Positions 53,515 through 62,893 of a stretch of 64,000 nt of DNA are shown here, piece by piece. Source of the stretch: Rufibacter roseolus (GTDB lineage: Bacteria > Bacteroidota > Bacteroidia > Cytophagales > Hymenobacteraceae); the NCBI RefSeq assembly GCF_017916365.1, contig NZ_JAFMSU010000002.1, positions 1,612,001 to 1,676,000 of the forward strand, read 5' to 3'. A program made the position numbers and the translations under genes. Within the stretch, counting starts at the first letter, position 1; the number at the start of each line of letters is the position of its first letter. The notes under the pieces are model-generated. The model did not search any database. It was not told where the DNA came from and was given only the letters and a program-made list of their open reading frames with translations.

Positions 53515-53545
53515 GAAACGCTGTTATCCTAAAATGGCCGTTTCG
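53515..53545. repeat. Possible variant of the dispersed palindrome
   Basis: GAAACGCTGTTATCC and AAAATGGCCGTTTC form a weak dyad (GAAACG/CGTTTC ends) in the divergent gap between the two kinase genes. Confidence 0.35.
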
Positions 53546-53704
53546 CTTACCTAAAGGTACAAGAAAAGAGTGGTAAGCGTTCAAAAGCCCGCATTTATTC
53601 TGTAAACCCTGCTGTTTCTACTATCTCATTACCCCAATTAAACCTTTAAAACGAGTTTTAGTAAAAGTGTATGATACTGCGTTTTTACCTGTACTACCTA
53701 CCTT

Positions 53705-54841
53705 ATGGCTCCTATTTATTCCGCAGACAGCATTAATTCCTTTTTTGTAAACCAGGTAAAGGACTATGCTATCTTCGCCACAGACACCAACGGCATCATC
53801 ACTGCCTGGAACAAAGGGGCGGAGCGACTGAAAGGCTACACCGAAGAGGAAATTGTAGGCCAGTATTATGGCATCCTGCACCCAGATGAGTACCAGCATG
53901 CCGGGTACCCCGAAAAGGAAATGCGAAAAGCCCTTGAAAACGGCTCTTATGAAAACGAAGACTGGCGCAAAAAGAAAGACGGCACCCTGTTCTGGGCTAC
54001 CGTGACCCTTACTCCTATCTATGATGATGAAGGGCAGCACATTGGCTTTACCAAAATCACCGGAGACCTTACCAAACAGAAAGAACTGCAGGACAAACTA
54101 GCCGAGCGGCAGCAGAATGCCCTGGAGCGCAAGAACGATGAACTCCAGAGAACGAACAATGACCTGGACAATTTCATTTACACGGCCTCACATGACCTGC
54201 GCTCCCCTATCACCAACATAGAGGCGTTGATGATGTACCTGGAAGAAAAGCTCACCGAAGAAAACGCCCTCACCCCGGAGACTAAAGAGGTTTTGCAGCG
54301 GGTATTGGATTCAGTAGACCGTTTTAAGCATACTATTGAAGATTTAGCTGAAATAAGCCGGCTGCAGAAAGACACCACCCAGGACGCTACAGACATAGTC
54401 ACCAACATCAAAGATGTGTATGAAGACATCATGGCAGACCTAGACTACCCCTCCAAACAGAAAGCCTGCTTCATCCAGACCGATTTTAAGGTGCATCAGC
54501 TTAACTTCTCCAAGAAGAACTTCCGGAGCATCTTGTACAACCTGCTCAGCAACGCCATCAAATACCAGGCGCCAGACCGGGAATGCATTATTCATGTAAC
54601 TACCCGGTTAGAAGATCCTTATGTGGTTTTACGGGTAAAAGACAATGGCCTGGGCATGAGCCCTCAACAGCAGGAGCAGTTATACGGCATGTTCCGGCGC
54701 TTCCATGACCACGTAGAAGGCACCGGTGTTGGGCTTTACATGGTGAAACGGATAGTAGACAACGCAGACGGAAAAATTGAGGTGGAAAGCAAAGAAGGAG
54801 AAGGTACCGAATTTAAAGTGTACCTTCATGAAGCTATGTAA
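53705..54841 (+). CDS. PAS-domain histidine kinase (copy 1 of duplicated pair)
   Basis: A soluble 378-residue kinase: one PAS domain (about 10-125, YAIFATDTNGIITAWNKGAERLKGYT), a coiled linker (125-155), HisKA with His163 in TASHDLRSPIT, and a HATPase domain ending VGLYMVKRIVDN. A single-domain response regulator follows 46 nt later. The kinase core is nearly the same as that of the 55488 kinase, including at the DNA level, so the two systems arose by tandem duplication. The signal is not known. Confidence 0.92.
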   Translation: MAPIYSADSINSFFVNQVKDYAIFATDTNGIITAWNKGAERLKGYTEEEIVGQYYGILHPDEYQHAGYPEKEMRKALENGSYENEDWRKKKDGTLFWATVTLTPIYDDEGQHIGFTKITGDLTKQKELQDKLAERQQNALERKNDELQRTNNDLDNFIYTASHDLRSPITNIEALMMYLEEKLTEENALTPETKEVLQRVLDSVDRFKHTIEDLAEISRLQKDTTQDATDIVTNIKDVYEDIMADLDYPSKQKACFIQTDFKVHQLNFSKKNFRSILYNLLSNAIKYQAPDRECIIHVTTRLEDPYVVLRVKDNGLGMSPQQQEQLYGMFRRFHDHVEGTGVGLYMVKRIVDNADGKIEVESKEGEGTEFKVYLHEAM

Positions 54842-54887
54842 CCCCTCCTACATAACAGACTTACTTATTTTTTAGTACCCAACCAAA

Positions 54888-55319
54888 ATGCAGGAGCAGC
54901 ACGCAGGAGACACGAAGCCGGAAAACGTACAAAACATACCTTCTGTGATGATAGTAGACGATGACGAAAACTGGATTTTCGTGTCTAAACTTCTCCTGAA
55001 AAGAGCCGGAATACAAAACGGGATCATCACCGCTAAAAACGGGCTGGAGGCTTTCACCAAATTACAGGATTTAGTTTCGGCCGGAGATAAAAAACTACCT
55101 GACCTTATCTTGCTGGACATCCGCATGCCTGTGATGGATGGCTTTGAGTTTTTGGAAAAGACTACCAAAACAGACCCAATAGACCTGAGCCAGACCAAGG
55201 TGTACATCTGCAGCAGCTCCCTTAACCCCGGAGACAAAGAGAAAGCCGCCCTTTACCCTATTGCTGGTTTCCTTACCAAACCCCTTACCAAAGAAGTCTT
55301 ACAAGGGATTCTGGGCTAA
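54888..55319 (+). CDS. Single-domain response regulator (copy 1)
   Basis: A 143-residue receiver domain. The acidic pocket is at DDDEN, the phospho-acceptor Asp77 in LLDIRMPVMDG, and the Lys in FLTKPLTKE. No output domain is present, so it must act by protein contact, for example as part of a phosphorelay. It pairs with the upstream kinase and is about as similar to the regulator at 57852 as the two kinase cores are. Confidence 0.92.
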   Translation: MQEQHAGDTKPENVQNIPSVMIVDDDENWIFVSKLLLKRAGIQNGIITAKNGLEAFTKLQDLVSAGDKKLPDLILLDIRMPVMDGFEFLEKTTKTDPIDLSQTKVYICSSSLNPGDKEKAALYPIAGFLTKPLTKEVLQGILG

Positions 55320-55487
55320 GCCCAGAATCCAGCTACCTGCCCGTTGCTGCATCATTGCTTTCTATTTGCCCGTACCGTTCATATCGGGCTCTTCAGTAGA
55401 GGGTAGACTATTCCTTGTCTCTATCTCCCCCGTAGAATAGGAAAGCACCCTAAATACAACGTATTTTACTGCAGCTTACAAAGATAT

Positions 55488-57803
55488 ATGCCCCATCATG
55501 ATGTAAATACCCAGCCAGAAAATGCACTAGACTTTAAGGCAGTTTTTGAAGCCCTGCCGGGTAGCTTCCTGGTGGCGCAGCCAAATCCACCCCATTTCAC
55601 CATTCTGGAAGTGAGTGATGATTTTCTCAAAATAGCTGGCACTGCCAGGCATAAACTGGTAGGCAGAAGTGTTTTTGAGGCTTTTCCTGAGAATCCCCAG
55701 GCACTTACGGCCACCGGACCTTCTGCGCTAAGAGAATCTTTCCATAAAGTCCTGGCTTCAAAACAGGCAGACCAATTGCCTATTATACGCTATGACATAC
55801 CCAATGCAGATGGCCAATTTGAAGAGCGGTACTGGGCTGCCAGCAACAAGCCTGTTTTAAATGAACAAGGGGAAGTACGCTATGTTATACACTCCACCTC
55901 AGACGTCACCGAACAGGTAATCACCGCAAACAAAATAGAAGAAACTGAATCGCGTTTCCGGCACATGGTTGAACAGGCACCGGTGGGCATCGCGTTAACC
56001 CGGGGCATCGACGTGGTCATTGAAAGTGTCAATGCTCCTATGGTGCGCCTCATGTACAAACAGAAAACGGAAGAGGTACTGGGCAAGAAGCTGATAGAAG
56101 TCTTGCCCGAGGTGCAAAACCAACCTATCCTGGCCATTGTCAAAAACGTGGTACAAACCGGTGAATCTTTCAGAGGCAATGAGGTGCCGGTAGATTTATT
56201 GGTCGGAGAAAACCTGAAAAAGCATTTCATCAATGCCTCTTACACTCCCCTCATTGAAAGCGGGAAAGTAACCGGGGTAATCCATGTGGCACTAGACGTA
56301 ACGGAGCAGGTATTGGCCCGCCAGAAAGTAGAAGCCAGCCAGGAAGAACTAAAGCGGTTCAAGTTCATGGCCGACCAAGCGCAGGATTCCTTTGCATTGA
56401 TGCGAGAAGACGGTTCGTTTGCCTACCTGAACAAAAAAGCGCTGGAAACCTGGGGCTACTCAGAAGAAGAAGCTCCCCGTTTACGGGTGCAAGAGGTAGA
56501 ACCTTTGTACCAGGAAGAGATGTTCAGGCAGCTTTTTGCCGAAGCACAGAATAAAACCATTCCGCAGTTTGAAACCCTGCACAGAAGAAAAGACGGGCAC
56601 ATTTTTCCAGTAGAGACCAGGGTAGTGGGTCTGATGCTGGATGATGAGCCTCATTTACTGGCCATCACCAGAGATATTACAGCCCGCAAAGAAATGGAAG
56701 CGGCGGTAAAAGAAAGCGAAGAACGGTTCCGGATCATGGCAGACGCTGCGCCTAACATGGTGTGGACCATTAGCCCTGAGGCCGAACTCACGTACGTCAA
56801 TTCCTACTTCCTGTCTTTCCTGGGCATTGCGTATGAGACCGCCCTGCGGGACAACTGGATACCTTATGTCCACCCAGATGACGTAGACAAAGCCATCCAA
56901 AACCTGGGTGAAGCTATCAAGAATAGGGGCATTTTCACCATTGAACACCGCATGCGGCGGCACGACGGCGTGTACCGGTGGCTGCTTTCACAGGGCGCTC
57001 CCAGCTATCTGCCCAATGGTGACATCTACAGCTACATTGGTTCTTCCATTGACATCACTGACCTGAAACAAGCCGAAGAAGCCCTGGCCCAGAAAAACAC
57101 CCAACTGGTCAGAACCAATACCGACCTGGATAACTTTATTTACACCGCCTCACATGACCTGCGCTCCCCTATCACTACTATTGAAGCCCTGATAAGCTTT
57201 CTGAAGGAAGAACTCACCGAATCCGCGTGCTTGAATGCTGAAACCGAGGACATCATGAACCGAATCATCACCTCGGTGAGCCGCCTGCAACGCACCATCC
57301 AGGACCTTACCAACATCAGCAGACTGCAGAACACCAACCCTGAAAACCTGCTGGAAGAATCCATTGACGTGCAGGAGGTGTACGAAGACATCAAGGCAGA
57401 TCTGGATTCTTCCTACAACATCCAGCCCTGCCACATTCACACCAATTTTCAGGTGTCGCAGCTTCGGTTTTCTAAAAAGAACTTTAGAAGCATCTTGTAT
57501 AACCTGCTCAGCAATGCCCTCAAATACCAGGCGCCAGACCGGGAATGCAGCATCCAGATTCAGACCCGGTTAGAAGAGCAACACGTGGTCTTACAAGTAA
57601 AAGACAACGGCCTGGGCTTGACCGAGCAGCAGCAGGAACAGCTGTTCACCATGTTCCGGCGTTTCCATGACCACGTAGAGGGCACCGGCGTAGGGTTGTT
57701 CATGGTGAAGCGGATTGTAGAGAACAGCAACGGCAAGATTGAGGTGGAAAGCGAAGAAGGACAAGGCACCGAGTTCAAAGTGTACCTGCCAGTAGCTGAC
57801 TAA
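55488..57803 (+). CDS. Multi-PAS histidine kinase (copy 2 of duplicated pair)
   Basis: A soluble 771-residue kinase. Four PAS-like domains are seen at about 15-150, 155-275, 285-400 and 405-530, then a short coiled coil, HisKA with His556 (SHDLRSPIT) and a HATPase domain. The C-terminal kinase part matches the 378-residue kinase at 53705 closely, but the sensory part has three more PAS domains, so the input has diverged while the output is conserved. The next gene is its response regulator, 48 nt downstream. Confidence 0.92.
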   Translation: MPHHDVNTQPENALDFKAVFEALPGSFLVAQPNPPHFTILEVSDDFLKIAGTARHKLVGRSVFEAFPENPQALTATGPSALRESFHKVLASKQADQLPIIRYDIPNADGQFEERYWAASNKPVLNEQGEVRYVIHSTSDVTEQVITANKIEETESRFRHMVEQAPVGIALTRGIDVVIESVNAPMVRLMYKQKTEEVLGKKLIEVLPEVQNQPILAIVKNVVQTGESFRGNEVPVDLLVGENLKKHFINASYTPLIESGKVTGVIHVALDVTEQVLARQKVEASQEELKRFKFMADQAQDSFALMREDGSFAYLNKKALETWGYSEEEAPRLRVQEVEPLYQEEMFRQLFAEAQNKTIPQFETLHRRKDGHIFPVETRVVGLMLDDEPHLLAITRDITARKEMEAAVKESEERFRIMADAAPNMVWTISPEAELTYVNSYFLSFLGIAYETALRDNWIPYVHPDDVDKAIQNLGEAIKNRGIFTIEHRMRRHDGVYRWLLSQGAPSYLPNGDIYSYIGSSIDITDLKQAEEALAQKNTQLVRTNTDLDNFIYTASHDLRSPITTIEALISFLKEELTESACLNAETEDIMNRIITSVSRLQRTIQDLTNISRLQNTNPENLLEESIDVQEVYEDIKADLDSSYNIQPCHIHTNFQVSQLRFSKKNFRSILYNLLSNALKYQAPDRECSIQIQTRLEEQHVVLQVKDNGLGLTEQQQEQLFTMFRRFHDHVEGTGVGLFMVKRIVENSNGKIEVESEEGQGTEFKVYLPVAD

Positions 57804-57851
57804 AACCTGCTATCTTTGTTTAAAAAGTAATCTACCATTACCCCCTAAAAG

Positions 57852-58283
57852 ATGGAGGAACAGAAAGCAACGGACGTAAACCCGGAAATAATGCAGCAAA
57901 TTGAATCCGTCATGGTGGTGGATGATGACGACAACTGGATCTTTATCTCCAAGATAAACCTGAAGAAAGCCGGCTTAGCAAAAGAGATCATCACCGCCCG
58001 CAACGGCCGCGAAGCCATAGACAAACTAGAGGAACTCGCTGCCAGCGGTGAGAAAAAGCTCCCGGCCCTGATCTTTGTGGACATTAGAATGCCCGTCATG
58101 GACGGCTTTGAGTTTCTGGAGCAGATCACCCAAAAAAGTCAACTTGACCTGGGCCAAAGCAAGGTGTACATGTGCAGCAGCTCACTCAACCCCGCCGACA
58201 AAGAACGCTCAGCGCAGTACCCCATTGCGGGTTTCCTGACTAAACCTGTCACCAAAGAAGTTCTACTGAATCTTTTGGCCTAG
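57852..58283 (+). CDS. Single-domain response regulator (copy 2)
   Basis: A 143-residue receiver, same length as the regulator at 54888, with DDDDN, Asp77 in FVDIRMPVMDG and the Lys in FLTKPVTKE. It is a paralogue of that protein and lacks an output domain. The tandem kinase-regulator pairs could cross-talk. A strong terminator (58301-58346) follows. Confidence 0.92.
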   Translation: MEEQKATDVNPEIMQQIESVMVVDDDDNWIFISKINLKKAGLAKEIITARNGREAIDKLEELAASGEKKLPALIFVDIRMPVMDGFEFLEQITQKSQLDLGQSKVYMCSSSLNPADKERSAQYPIAGFLTKPVTKEVLLNLLA

Positions 58284-58309
58284 TTTTTCAAAAACACCTT
58301 TAAAACAGA
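58272..58309. repeat. Dispersed palindrome copy overlapping a gene end
   Basis: CTTTTGGCCTAGTTTTTC and AAAAACACCTTTAAAAC; the left arm contains the stop of the response regulator. Confidence 0.55.
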
Positions 58310-58346
58310 AGCGGGCAATCCTGATGGGTTGCCCGCTTCTGTTTTA
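58301..58346 (+). terminator. Intrinsic terminator after response regulator
   Basis: A perfect 18-bp stem (TAAAACAGAAGCGGGCAA and its complement) with a T-rich 3' side. Confidence 0.88.
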
Positions 58347-58355
58347 TACGCCATT

Positions 58356-58424
58356 GTAGGGGCAATCCCTGGTGGTTGCCCTTACCGGTTTTGCAGCAAG
58401 GGCAACCACCAGGGATTGCCCCCA
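58356..58424. repeat. REP-like inverted pair (GGGGCAATCCCT family)
   Basis: Arms GTAGGGGCAATCCCTGGTGG (58356 on) and its complement (ending 58424), about 28 nt each with a 13-nt loop. Each arm has its own hairpin (GGGCAA and TTGCCC). It lies between the convergent regulator and rarA genes, and a second pair occurs at 63540-63728. Confidence 0.82.
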
Positions 58425-59699
58425 CTAATATCTATACCACTCGCCCCACTGGTTACGCAGGTTCTTGCGCATTTCGTTCTCGCGGGCGTTGTTGCCGGGG
58501 TTGAAAAAAATGGTGCCTTTCAGCTCATCGGGCAGGAAATCCTGGGGCACAAAGTTACCTTCGTAGTCGTGGGCATACTTGTATTCGTTTCCGTAGCCTA
58601 TTTCCTTCATGAGTTTGGTAGGGGCATTGCGCAAATGAAGCGGCACCGGCGGACTCCCCTGCTCCCGCACCATGGCCCGCGCGCTCCGGATGGCTTTGTA
58701 AGCGGCGTTGCTTTTGGGCGAGGTGGCCAGGTAAATGGCGCACTGTGACAGAATAATGTCGCACTCGGGGTAGCCGATCACGTTCACCGCTTGGAAACAC
58801 TCGTTGGCCATGATCATAGCCGTGGGGTTGGCGTTCCCGATGTCTTCGCTGGCCATAATGAGCATGCGCCGGGCAATAAACTTAGGATCTTCGCCGCCTT
58901 CAATCATGCGCGCCAGCCAGTAAATGGTGGCATTGGGGTCTGAGCCACGCATGGATTTGATAAACGCCGAGATAATGTCGTAGTGCGCCTCGCCACCTTT
59001 GTCATACAAAGCCAGATTCTGCTGGGCAATCTGCTTCACCATGTCATTGGTAATGACAAGTTTTTCCTGCACCCCACTGCCGTCAATCACAATTTCCAGC
59101 AGGTTGAGCAGCTTGCGGGCATCGCCGCCCGAAATGGTGAGCAACGCCTCATACTCCTGCACCTCAATGTTCTGCTTCTTCAGAATCTCGTCCTCGGTTA
59201 GGGCTTTCTGCACCAGGTCAATCAGTTCAGCTTTTTCCAATGATTTCAGAATGTACACCTGGCACCGGGAAAGCAAGGCGGGAATCACCTCAAACGAAGG
59301 GTTCTCAGTAGTGGCCCCAATCAAGGTCACGGTGCCTTTCTCCACGGCGCCCAGCAAGGCGTCCTGCTGGGATTTGTTGAACCGGTGAATCTCGTCAATG
59401 AACAACACGGTGCCCTGCCGTTTTCGCGCCTGGTCTATCACATCCCTGATGTCTTTCACACCCGCATTGATGGCGCTCATGGCCACAAACGGCACCTTCA
59501 GTTGCCCGGCTATAATGCCAGCCAGAGTGGTTTTGCCCACGCCAGGCGGTCCCCAGAAAATCATGGAAGGCACCATGCCCGCCTCAATGTACCGCCGCAG
59601 CACGCCCTTGGGACCTACTAAGTGTTTCTGACCGGCGTATTGATCCAAGTTGTGCGGGCGCATGCGCTCCGGCAAGGGGGCTTTGGTAGTTTGGAACAT
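58425..59699 (-). CDS. rarA: RarA, replication-associated recombination ATPase
   Basis: RarA (MgsA) is an AAA+ protein of the clamp-loader clade that acts at stalled forks. The 424-residue protein has Walker [10 protein letters not shown] (50-58), a DEIH Walker B box (102-105), sensor ATTENPSF, and a C-terminal helical domain with [14 protein letters not shown]. Length is normal. It is a single gene on the minus strand, with a long gene-free region upstream. Confidence 0.94.
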   Translation of the reverse strand: MFQTTKAPLPERMRPHNLDQYAGQKHLVGPKGVLRRYIEAGMVPSMIFWGPPGVGKTTLAGIIAGQLKVPFVAMSAINAGVKDIRDVIDQARKRQGTVLFIDEIHRFNKSQQDALLGAVEKGTVTLIGATTENPSFEVIPALLSRCQVYILKSLEKAELIDLVQKALTEDEILKKQNIEVQEYEALLTISGGDARKLLNLLEIVIDGSGVQEKLVITNDMVKQIAQQNLALYDKGGEAHYDIISAFIKSMRGSDPNATIYWLARMIEGGEDPKFIARRMLIMASEDIGNANPTAMIMANECFQAVNVIGYPECDIILSQCAIYLATSPKSNAAYKAIRSARAMVREQGSPPVPLHLRNAPTKLMKEIGYGNEYKYAHDYEGNFVPQDFLPDELKGTIFFNPGNNARENEMRKNLRNQWGEWYRY

Positions 59700-60567
59700 G
59701 GGAAGCAGTTTCTATGGGTACCTCACGGTTTGTACCGAAAGGAAACGAATGGCAATTTACTTTCTTTCTGCCACTGTTCCCCGGCTGTTTTTCAGAAAGC
59801 GGCCTAAAAGCGCTTTGCACGTTGGTTGCCTATTGGAAAGCGACTCTCATGAATGCGACCACCTACACAACTGCCGCTACCTTTGGGAAAGGCAAAAGAT
59901 GTGAACCAGCAAATTGGCTATCTATTGCGGAACTGCCAAGAGGTGGAAGTATTCGGCCTTAGGAACTGCACCAAATACCTATTTGCGATGATCGAGTACG
60001 GTGACAATACCACCTAAGGGGCCGAAAATTAACTCTCAACGGCTTTATAGGATAGATAAACCGTTGAATCTAAAATCTCAGGCAACTTGTCAAAAAGAAT
60101 CCTGATTATGGAATATTATAGAATGGACCAAAGTAAATACTCTTGGGTAGCCAAGAAGTAACCAGGATGTAATGGGATGGGTATCAAGCTCCGGAAGCTA
60201 CTCTACATTAAGGAACCTGACTAAATCAGCCTTAACCCGAGTGCAGAAGAGGTTCTACCCTCTCTTTTCTGCAACGCAATTCAAATATCCTTGCTATTAG
60301 GAAATTATAACAGAGTCCCCCTCCACAGCTTAAAGATCTATAAGGAGTACCAATAAATTTATTTTTCTGCTAAAAACTAGATTTTTATAAAGAATAATAT
60401 AAATTTATAAAGTATTTTTTACCTTAATCTACTCCAATATCTCTTGGACCGGGAGAAGTTGAGTCGGTTCTGGAATTAAATACGCTTTCCTGGCCGACTG
60501 GCAGCAACTAACCGTGCCTTAGCCGAGTGCCGGGGATTGACCATGTCCACAGAGACCATGTCCAAAT
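59700..60567. other. Gene-free AT-rich stretch
   Basis: About 870 nt with no coding sequence that I can support. It has a dispersed palindrome at 59780-59817, a weak hairpin at 60242-60273, and AT-rich runs around 60340-60420. Short readings are broken by stops and resemble no family. It may be a decayed gene or insertion scar left of the acyltransferase. Confidence 0.5.
59780..59817. repeat. Dispersed palindrome copy
   Basis: CCCCGGCTGTTTTTC and GAAAGCGGCCTAAAAGCG, upstream of rarA. Confidence 0.5.
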
Positions 60568-61695
60568 ATGAAGGGGAACATAGATAAATTAGACTTTTTG
60601 AGAGGGATTGCGATCCTGCTCGTATTCGGGTATCACTCCCTACTGGTTATTTTCGAAGGGTTTGAAATCAAGCATTATGGATCCTTCCTGCTCAGTGATG
60701 AGTACACCCTTGGCCAGATACTTCTAAACCTGACTCCAGTTGGGATGGGGTTCCTTGGCGTTCAGTTGTTTTTGATCCTTTCAGGCTTCCTCATTCACCT
60801 GGGATACCTTAAGGCTGGTCAAAGGATAGAGTACTTCAGGTTTTACAACAAGCGGGTCTGGCGCATCTACCCGGCCTATCTACTGGCGCTGGTTCTTTTC
60901 GCCATCACAGTCGGTCACAAAGGCCCCTTGGACCTCTTCAGCCACTTGGGGCTATTCCATACCCTGATAGAGTCAAGTGTCTATTCCATCAACCCGTCGT
61001 TCTGGTCATTGGCGCTGGAGATGCAACTCTACCTTCTCTATCCTCTCTATTTAGTTCTGCGCCATAAACTTGGCCTCAACAAATCGGTTCTGGCGGTTGC
61101 GGTCGTCTCGATAACCCTCCTGGCCCTTGGATCTGCTTTAGGGTGGAACAAATCTTATGTGTACCACAAGTTAGTGTTTTCGCAGTGGATCGTATGGGTG
61201 CTGGGAGCCTACCTAGCTGAGCGCTATTCACAGGGAGAAAGGTTGTACACCGCTCATCCGATCTGGTTTGCAGTTGCTCTATTGGTTTTATTACCCTTAA
61301 GGTTGACCGTTGTGTTTGACGCGTTCAGCAAGATCTTTTACTCTCTTTACTTTGTCTATTTAATTGACTGGTGTCTACATACCAATTTTAAGGTGCGTCC
61401 TTTCTGGGAAAAAATAGGGAAGGTAGTGAACCTTATAGGACTTTGCTCCTACAGCATATACCTCTTTCACCAACCTTTCCTGAAGGCGTTCATCCATCTT
61501 TTCTCCCCATCTGGCAGCAAGTCTTATCTCTTCGTCGGGACCGCCCTATCGTTTTTGATGTTCTTTGCCCTGAGTTACGTCTGCTACCGTGTCGTCGAGC
61601 TAAGATTCATTAAAATAGGTAATCAGCTCTACAGCCTGGTCTCTAAGGGAAGCAAAAAAGAGGAAGTAGCAAAGGAGCCTGTACTCTCAAGATAA
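60568..61695 (+). CDS. Acyltransferase 3 family membrane protein (OafA-like)
   Basis: A 375-residue membrane protein with about ten hydrophobic segments. The N-terminal start KLDFLRGIAILLVFGYHSLL carries the conserved Arg and His of family 3 acyltransferases, which move acyl groups onto sugars, lipids or glycans on the outer face of the membrane. The target is unknown, since no glycosyltransferase or polysaccharide gene is near. Codon choice and local base content look more AT-rich than in its neighbours, so recent gain is possible. Confidence 0.88.
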   Translation: MKGNIDKLDFLRGIAILLVFGYHSLLVIFEGFEIKHYGSFLLSDEYTLGQILLNLTPVGMGFLGVQLFLILSGFLIHLGYLKAGQRIEYFRFYNKRVWRIYPAYLLALVLFAITVGHKGPLDLFSHLGLFHTLIESSVYSINPSFWSLALEMQLYLLYPLYLVLRHKLGLNKSVLAVAVVSITLLALGSALGWNKSYVYHKLVFSQWIVWVLGAYLAERYSQGERLYTAHPIWFAVALLVLLPLRLTVVFDAFSKIFYSLYFVYLIDWCLHTNFKVRPFWEKIGKVVNLIGLCSYSIYLFHQPFLKAFIHLFSPSGSKSYLFVGTALSFLMFFALSYVCYRVVELRFIKIGNQLYSLVSKGSKKEEVAKEPVLSR

Positions 61696-61966
61696 GCTAC
61701 CGGCGGAAAGCTGCCACTAACATCCCTTGATACTTACCTTCAGGAAAGTGGCCACTTCCAAAAATCCCTTTTAGGTAAATTGAAAGAAGGCTTGTTGTGC
61801 AAGCTACTGTTGGCTTCGTGCGCCGGGAAAGTCCAGGCGCTTGCCCCGGCATTCTCCAATGTATGAGGTACAGGCCCCGAAACCTCTTAGGGACGTTGCC
61901 TTGAACTACCAGGCCAAGCCTGCGTATCTCCTACAGCAGGGTTCCTGCCACCCAAACCAGACAAAG

Positions 61967-62392
61967 ATGAAAACTGCTGTAGCCGGACGTACCATCCTCC
62001 AATCCGTGGCGGCCTTCACCACCGTGGGCGGCTTCCTGATGGACTGGAACAAAACCCACCTTTTCAACCCCTGGTGGACACCACACGCCAAGTTCCACGA
62101 TGCCATGACCATTCTATCGGGGACTTTGCTAGGCACCAGTAGCCTGTATTTGCTGAATAAAAAGGACGGAGACGCAGCCACCAATCTAAAAATAGGGGCC
62201 TTTCTGCCGGCTATCTTCTACCTGGCGCAGGCCGGCAGCTTTACCTTTCCGGGTGCAAAAGGCATGGACGCGGAGTTCCCGGAGAAAATCCCGATGGTAG
62301 GAGAAATCAAACTGAACGAGGGACCGTTCTCGCTGGTGATGCTGGCGGCTCTAGGGGCAGGATATCTTCTTGCTAAAGGAGAAGCTAAATAA
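61967..62392 (+). CDS. Small integral membrane protein (DUF6640-like)
   Basis: A 141-residue membrane protein from the ATG at 61967 with four hydrophobic segments. The motif MDWNKTHLFNPWWTPHAKFHD is present (in parts DWNKTHLFNP and HAKFHDAMT) and is a feature I associate with DUF6640. A longer reading from a TTG at 61841 adds 42 residues without family character. Function is unknown. Its orientation is convergent with the YeeE/YedE pair. Confidence 0.68.
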   Translation: MKTAVAGRTILQSVAAFTTVGGFLMDWNKTHLFNPWWTPHAKFHDAMTILSGTLLGTSSLYLLNKKDGDAATNLKIGAFLPAIFYLAQAGSFTFPGAKGMDAEFPEKIPMVGEIKLNEGPFSLVMLAALGAGYLLAKGEAK

Positions 62393-62417
62393 ACCTTTCT
62401 AACGCAAGTCAAATCAT

Positions 62418-62458
62418 CCGTTTTAGGCTGTTTCAGATAAATCGGGCTAAAAACGAGC
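62418..62458. repeat. Dispersed palindrome copy
   Basis: CCGTTTTAGGCTGTTTC and AAATCGGGCTAAAAACGAG, between the convergent DUF6640-like and YeeE/YedE genes. Confidence 0.7.
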
Positions 62459-62467
62459 GGGTTTAGT

Positions 62468-62881
62468 TTAGTGCGGCAACCGATCCCGGAGAACGCCATA
62501 GAAATACGTCCCCAGCACCCCGCCTGCAATGGCCACCAGAATGGGCCAATACCCCTGGCCCAGGTTCACGAACAGCGGCCCCGGGCAGGAACCCACCAAG
62601 GCCCAGCCTAACCCAAAGATAGTGCCGCCCACCAGGTAACGGATGATGCCTTTTTCCTTCGGCTGGAACGTGATCCGCTCCCCCTGCACATCGCGGAGTT
62701 GGAACCGCTTGATCAGGAACACCGCCAATACGCCCAGCGTGACCGCGGTACCCATGATGCCGAACATGTGGAAAGCCTGAAACCGGAACATCTCCTGGAT
62801 GCGGTACCAGGAAACAGCCTCAGACTTGCTCATGACAATCCCGAACAGCAGGCCGGTAATAATAAATTTCAACCCTTTCAT
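62468..62881 (-). CDS. YeeE/YedE sulfur transporter, C-terminal half (DUF6691-like)
   Basis: A 137-residue membrane protein with about four hydrophobic segments, equal to the second half of a YeeE/TsuA-type transporter. The motif GWALVGSCPGPLFVNLG contains the conserved Cys that passes thiosulfate or sulfide sulfur. It lies 12 nt after the partner gene at 62894, so the two chains are likely made together and form one transporter. Confidence 0.85.
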   Translation of the reverse strand: MKGLKFIITGLLFGIVMSKSEAVSWYRIQEMFRFQAFHMFGIMGTAVTLGVLAVFLIKRFQLRDVQGERITFQPKEKGIIRYLVGGTIFGLGWALVGSCPGPLFVNLGQGYWPILVAIAGGVLGTYFYGVLRDRLPH

Positions 62882-62893
62882 TTTTTCTGAGGC

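Noticed and set aside
59822-59962. Short frame upstream of rarA as a decayed transposase
   Set aside because: The sequence (CEPANWLSIAELPRGG) shows no transposase motif and no terminal repeats were found.
61841-61966. TTG start extending the DUF6640-like protein by 42 residues
   Set aside because: The extension is hydrophilic and unlike the family; the ATG at 61967 begins the conserved part.
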